Shown: in pieces, positions 59,597-62,227 of the stretch
How positions within the stretch are numbered: the stretch's first letter is position 1
Layout of the letters: each line of letters begins with the position of its first letter
Source: Syntrophaceae bacterium UBA6112
Lineage (GTDB): Bacteria; Desulfobacterota; Syntrophia; Syntrophales; UBA5619
Assembly: GCA_002423465.1 (NCBI GenBank)
Contig: DIWG01000035.1
Coordinates: forward strand, 1 to 62,227
Direction: 5' to 3'
DNA: 62,227 bases
The notes under the pieces: model-generated
Told to the model about the DNA's origin: nothing
Databases searched by the model: none
Seen by the model: the letters and a program-made list of their open reading frames with translations, nothing else
Position numbers and translations under genes: made by a program

Positions 59597-59648
59597 GGAC
59601 AGCGCCCTATTTTTTCCCTAAAATAAATAGGGCGCTGTCCCTATTTAT
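59589..59648. repeat. REP-like palindrome between ricT and metG
   Basis: A perfect 24-base inverted repeat, 59589-59612 and 59625-59648, with a 12-base loop. The left arm reads ATAAATAGGGACAGCGCCCT... and the right ends ...GCTGTCCCTATTTAT. The left arm holds the ricT stop codon. The right arm ends a few bases before the metG ribosome binding site. Confidence 0.8.
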
Positions 59649-59658
59649 GAGGTGAATT

Positions 59659-61569
59659 ATGGAAGACGCTTTTTACATCACAACCCCGATTTACTATGTG
59701 AACGCCTCGCCCCACATCGGGCATGCATACACGACCATCGTCGCCGACGTCCTGGCGCGCTACCACCGGCTCCGCGGCTGCCGGACCTTCTTTGTCACCG
59801 GAACGGACGAGCACGGGGACAAGATCGCCGAGGCGGCGACCAAGGCGGGTGTCACCCCGCAGGAATACGCCGATCGGATCAGTGCCCAGTTTAGGAATCT
59901 CTGGCCGGAGCTTGCGGTTACGAATGATTACTTTATCCGAACGACCGACGCGAATCATGTCGAGACGGTCCGGCGGATTCTCCGGAAGGTTTATGACGCG
60001 GGGGATATCTATTTCGGCCAGTACGAAGGTTTCTACTGCGTCGGCTGCGAGCGATTCTATATGGAGAAAGAACTCGCAGAGGGAAAGTGTCCCCAGCACG
60101 AAACGCTTCCCGAGCACCGCAAGGAGAGCAACTACTTCTTCCGGATGGGGAAATACCAGGAGTGGCTCATCCGCCACATCGAGGAGAATCCGGAGTTCAT
60201 CCGGCCGGAGCGGTACCGGAACGAGGCGCTCGCGTTTCTGCGGGACCCTTTGGAGGATCTCTGCATCTCCCGGCCGAAGAGTCGCCTCACCTGGGGGATC
60301 ACACTGCCTTTTGATGAGAAGTATGTGACATACGTTTGGTTCGACGCACTGATCAACTATGTCACGGCGGTCGACTATCCGGACGGAGAAAACTTCAAAA
60401 CCTTCTGGCCGGCGGCGCAGCACCTGATCGCCAAGGACATCCTGAAACCCCACGGGATTTACTGGCCGACGATGCTCAAGGCGGCCGGGATCGAACCGTA
60501 CCGGAACCTCAACGTGCACGGCTACTGGAACGTCGATCAGAGCAAGATGTCCAAGAGTCTGGGCAACGTCGTCAAGCCCCTCGAACTGAAGGACAAGTAT
60601 GGCCTCGACCCCTTCCGCTATTTCCTCCTCCGGGATATGGTTTTCGGCCTCGATTCCAGCTTCTCGGAGGAGGCCTTCGTCCAGCGGATCAACTCGGATC
60701 TCGCCAACGACCTGGGGAACCTCGTCAGCCGGACGATGCAGATGGCCGTGAAATACGGAAACGAGCAGGTTCCGGCGCCTACGGTCGCCGACGACGAAGA
60801 CCGCATTCTCCGGGAGACGGCCGCAAGGACGGTAACCGAGGTGGAGGCCTGCTTCGAGAACCTCGGCCTGCACAAGGCGCTCATCGCGATCTGGGAATTC
60901 ATCAACGTGACGAACAAGTACATCGTCGAGCGCGAACCCTGGGTCCTGGCCAAGGATCCGGCCAACCGCACCCGTCTGGAAACGATCCTTTACAACCTCC
61001 TGGAGGCCCTGCGGATCACTGCCGTCCTGATCACCCCCTTCATGCCGGGTTCGGCCGCGAAGATTCTGGAGCAGTTGGGCATCACCGATCCCGCCGGTCA
61101 GAATTTCGAGGCTATCCGAAACTGGGGCGGTCTCCGGGCGGGGAGCAAATTGAAACGGGGGGAATCCCTCTTTCCCCGTGTGGAGATCAAGGCGGAGGAG
61201 GCGAAACCGGAAGAGATCAAAAAGACGGCTGCCCCACCGCCCATCAAACCGGAGATCTCCTATGAGGAGTTCGAGAAGGTGGACCTCCGCGTCGCAAAGG
61301 TTCTTGCGGCAGAGATGGTTCCCAAATCGAACAAACTGCTCCGGTTGACGGTGGAAATCGACGGGGAGCGGCAGATCGTGGCGGGCATGGGAAAGGATTA
61401 CAAACCGGAAGAGCTCGCCGGCAAGACCATCGTCGTCGTGGCCAACCTGAAGCCGGCGAAACTGATGGGGGTCGAGTCCCGCGGGATGCTCTTGGCTACG
61501 GACACCGAAGAGGGCCTCACGCTCCTGGGATTCGACCGGCCGCCGAAAACAGGGGCAAAGATCCGCTGA
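59659..61569 (+). CDS. metG: Methionine--tRNA ligase with C-terminal tRNA-binding domain
   Basis: Class I aminoacyl-tRNA synthetase, 636 residues. HIGH motif PHIGHAYT near residue 17; KMSKS in QSKMSKSLGN; a zinc knuckle with VGCERFYMEKELAEGKCPQH. The C-terminal EMAP/Trbp111-like domain ('EEFEKVDLRVAKVLAAEMVPKSNKLLRLTVEI', about 530-636) is for dimerisation and tRNA binding. GAGGTGAAT precedes ATG 59659. The palindrome at 61578 follows and probably ends the operon. Confidence 0.97.
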   Translation: MEDAFYITTPIYYVNASPHIGHAYTTIVADVLARYHRLRGCRTFFVTGTDEHGDKIAEAATKAGVTPQEYADRISAQFRNLWPELAVTNDYFIRTTDANHVETVRRILRKVYDAGDIYFGQYEGFYCVGCERFYMEKELAEGKCPQHETLPEHRKESNYFFRMGKYQEWLIRHIEENPEFIRPERYRNEALAFLRDPLEDLCISRPKSRLTWGITLPFDEKYVTYVWFDALINYVTAVDYPDGENFKTFWPAAQHLIAKDILKPHGIYWPTMLKAAGIEPYRNLNVHGYWNVDQSKMSKSLGNVVKPLELKDKYGLDPFRYFLLRDMVFGLDSSFSEEAFVQRINSDLANDLGNLVSRTMQMAVKYGNEQVPAPTVADDEDRILRETAARTVTEVEACFENLGLHKALIAIWEFINVTNKYIVEREPWVLAKDPANRTRLETILYNLLEALRITAVLITPFMPGSAAKILEQLGITDPAGQNFEAIRNWGGLRAGSKLKRGESLFPRVEIKAEEAKPEEIKKTAAPPPIKPEISYEEFEKVDLRVAKVLAAEMVPKSNKLLRLTVEIDGERQIVAGMGKDYKPEELAGKTIVVVANLKPAKLMGVESRGMLLATDTEEGLTLLGFDRPPKTGAKIR

Positions 61570-61577
61570 TCCATGGA

Positions 61578-61614
61578 AAATAAGGGGACAGTGAACTTCA
61601 CTGTCCCCTTATTT
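61578..61614. terminator. Perfect palindrome acting as probable bidirectional terminator (REP-like)
   Basis: AAATAAGGGGACAGTGAA (61578-61595) and its exact complement (61597-61614) around a single C, followed by ATTTCTTGTCC. It lies between convergent metG and the aldolase gene, so it could terminate both. The arms share GGGGACAG/CTGTCCCC with other palindromes. Confidence 0.72.
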
Positions 61615-61664
61615 CTTGTCCTTATTTTTCAAACCCTCCGAGATCAACGTTGGGGCGGCAGAGA

Positions 61665-62227
61665 TTACGCCAAGCCGGCCGGGGGCGGCAGCGGGATGTC
61701 CACCGGCTTCACGAAGCGGTTAACGACCTCCAGGGTATTGCCCACATTGAGTTTCCGGAAGAGGAGGGCGAACTGCGCCTCCAACTCTCCGCCAAGCGCC
61801 TTTCGGACCGTCTCCGGGAGATCCCACATCTGCTGTTTGAAGGGGCCGATCCCTCTTTTGCGGGTCTTGTAGAAGAACTGTTCCTCCGTATCGCCTTCCT
61901 TCCGCTCGGAAGCCGCTTCCCGTTTCAGGTAATCGTAGATCTGCTCGCGGAGCGCGGGCGGAAAATTCGCGCTGTCGTAAACAATATTCTGGAATCCGGT
62001 GGCAAGGTGTATCTCTGCCGTTCCGGTGGCGGGGAAGCGGTCGAAGGCCTCATTGGGCAATGTGGAAGCGCCGTGCTGAACCGCGCCGGCCATCCCGTAT
62101 TCGGCCCGCGCAACAGCGGAGAGCTTCGAAAGGGTATCGAAGTCGAGCTTGACCTTGGCGACGCTCCCGTCGGCCAAGGGAATCCCCCCGTGGGTCGTTC
62201 CGGTCTGGACGCTGATCTTGCTGATCC
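61665..62227 (-). CDS. Fructose-bisphosphate aldolase class II (C-terminal part)
   Basis: Partial gene entering from the right edge on the minus strand. The first visible residues, ISKISVQTGTTHGGIPLADG, match the class II (zinc) aldolase region before the substrate-binding end of the barrel; the His in THGG is a metal ligand. 'AVQHGASTLPNEAFDRFP' and 'AEIHLATGFQNIVYD' follow. About 187 residues are visible. It cleaves fructose 1,6-bisphosphate in glycolysis/gluconeogenesis. Convergent with metG. Confidence 0.8.
   Translation of the reverse strand, partial: ISKISVQTGTTHGGIPLADGSVAKVKLDFDTLSKLSAVARAEYGMAGAVQHGASTLPNEAFDRFPATGTAEIHLATGFQNIVYDSANFPPALREQIYDYLKREAASERKEGDTEEQFFYKTRKRGIGPFKQQMWDLPETVRKALGGELEAQFALLFRKLNVGNTLEVVNRFVKPVDIPLPPPAGLA

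Noticed and set aside
1..62227. Frameshifts in the large housekeeping genes
   Set aside because: clpA, dxs, metG, xseA, slt and the fused ligase all read through at normal length with motifs in order.

Overview
The window is most likely chromosomal DNA of a strictly anaerobic, Gram-negative bacterium of the Desulfobacterota (former Deltaproteobacteria), probably near Syntrophus/Smithella. This is an inference. It rests on the metabolic gene set (ADP-forming acyl-CoA synthetases, a 2-hydroxyacyl-CoA dehydratase with its ATPase activator, an EFR1-type flavodoxin-ferredoxin, oxygen-labile radical-SAM and Fe-S enzymes), on the order xseA-xseB-ispA-dxs-tlyA-ispH, and on outer-membrane and murein genes (LpxL-type acyltransferase, MltB, Slt, OmpA, lipoproteins). 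No ribosomal RNA is present, so the taxon cannot be fixed here.

Layout. 1-2.7 kb: the start of an HMG-CoA-lyase-like gene, an L,D-transpeptidase and an MltB transglycosylase. 2.8-3.6 kb: a DUF433/DUF5615 toxin-antitoxin pair with its own promoter and a VapC remnant. 3.6-7.0 kb: a complete N-degron module (clpS-clpA-aat) behind a near-consensus promoter, then an EFR1 protein. 8.0-13.8 kb: a run of co-oriented, compositionally diverse genes separated by attC-like sites. I read this as an integron cassette array without an integrase in the window (a CALIN). It carries a membrane coiled-coil protein, a small orphan, a PD-(D/E)xK-like nuclease, a truncated hydrolase, a toxin-antitoxin pair with its own promoter, a methyltransferase and a GNAT acetyltransferase. 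14-21 kb: ndk, a soluble lytic transglycosylase, an RraA-like protein, a two-component system and a B12-binding radical-SAM protein. 21-26.3 kb: a GlxA/AraC regulator divergent from a 2-hydroxyacyl-CoA dehydratase operon, then an LpxL-type acyltransferase.

26.4-31.9 kb (minus strand): two radical-SAM enzymes, a tiny membrane ORF, an ATP-grasp ligase and an S41 lipoprotein protease. 32-35.5 kb: a fused ADP-forming acyl-CoA synthetase, a P-loop/DRTGG protein and a phosphomannomutase remnant. 35.5-39.8 kb (minus): an NlpC/P60 protein and a four-gene polar amino-acid ABC transporter. 40-42.6 kb: a diguanylate cyclase remnant, tRNA-Arg(CCT) and a split ADP-forming acyl-CoA synthetase. 42.7-47.1 kb (minus): a tightly coupled AMIN / FecR / OmpA / CHASE2-HD-GYP signalling operon. 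47.3-48.6 kb: tRNA-Ala(CGC) and a bacterial deoxyhypusine-synthase homologue. 48.8-61.6 kb: a housekeeping run on the plus strand, xseA-xseB-ispA-dxs-tlyA-ispH::ubiA-lipoprotein-nifU-like-fdx-tmk-holB-ricT-metG. 61.7 kb to the end: the C-terminal part of a class II fructose-bisphosphate aldolase.

Two cross-cutting patterns stand out. First, REP-like perfect palindromes, most with GGGACA/TGTCCC arms, sit at gene ends (19.0, 47.5, 53.2, 59.6 and 61.6 kb, with a related one at 26.3 kb). Several overlap the stop codon of the preceding gene. Second, short but recognisable gene remnants (VapC, phosphomannomutase, GGDEF, alpha/beta-hydrolase) show active gene decay. The most unusual items are the attC array with its related long spacer repeats, the IspH-UbiA fusion, the envelope/HD-GYP operon, and the ATP-grasp / small membrane ORF / SPASM maturase neighbourhood.
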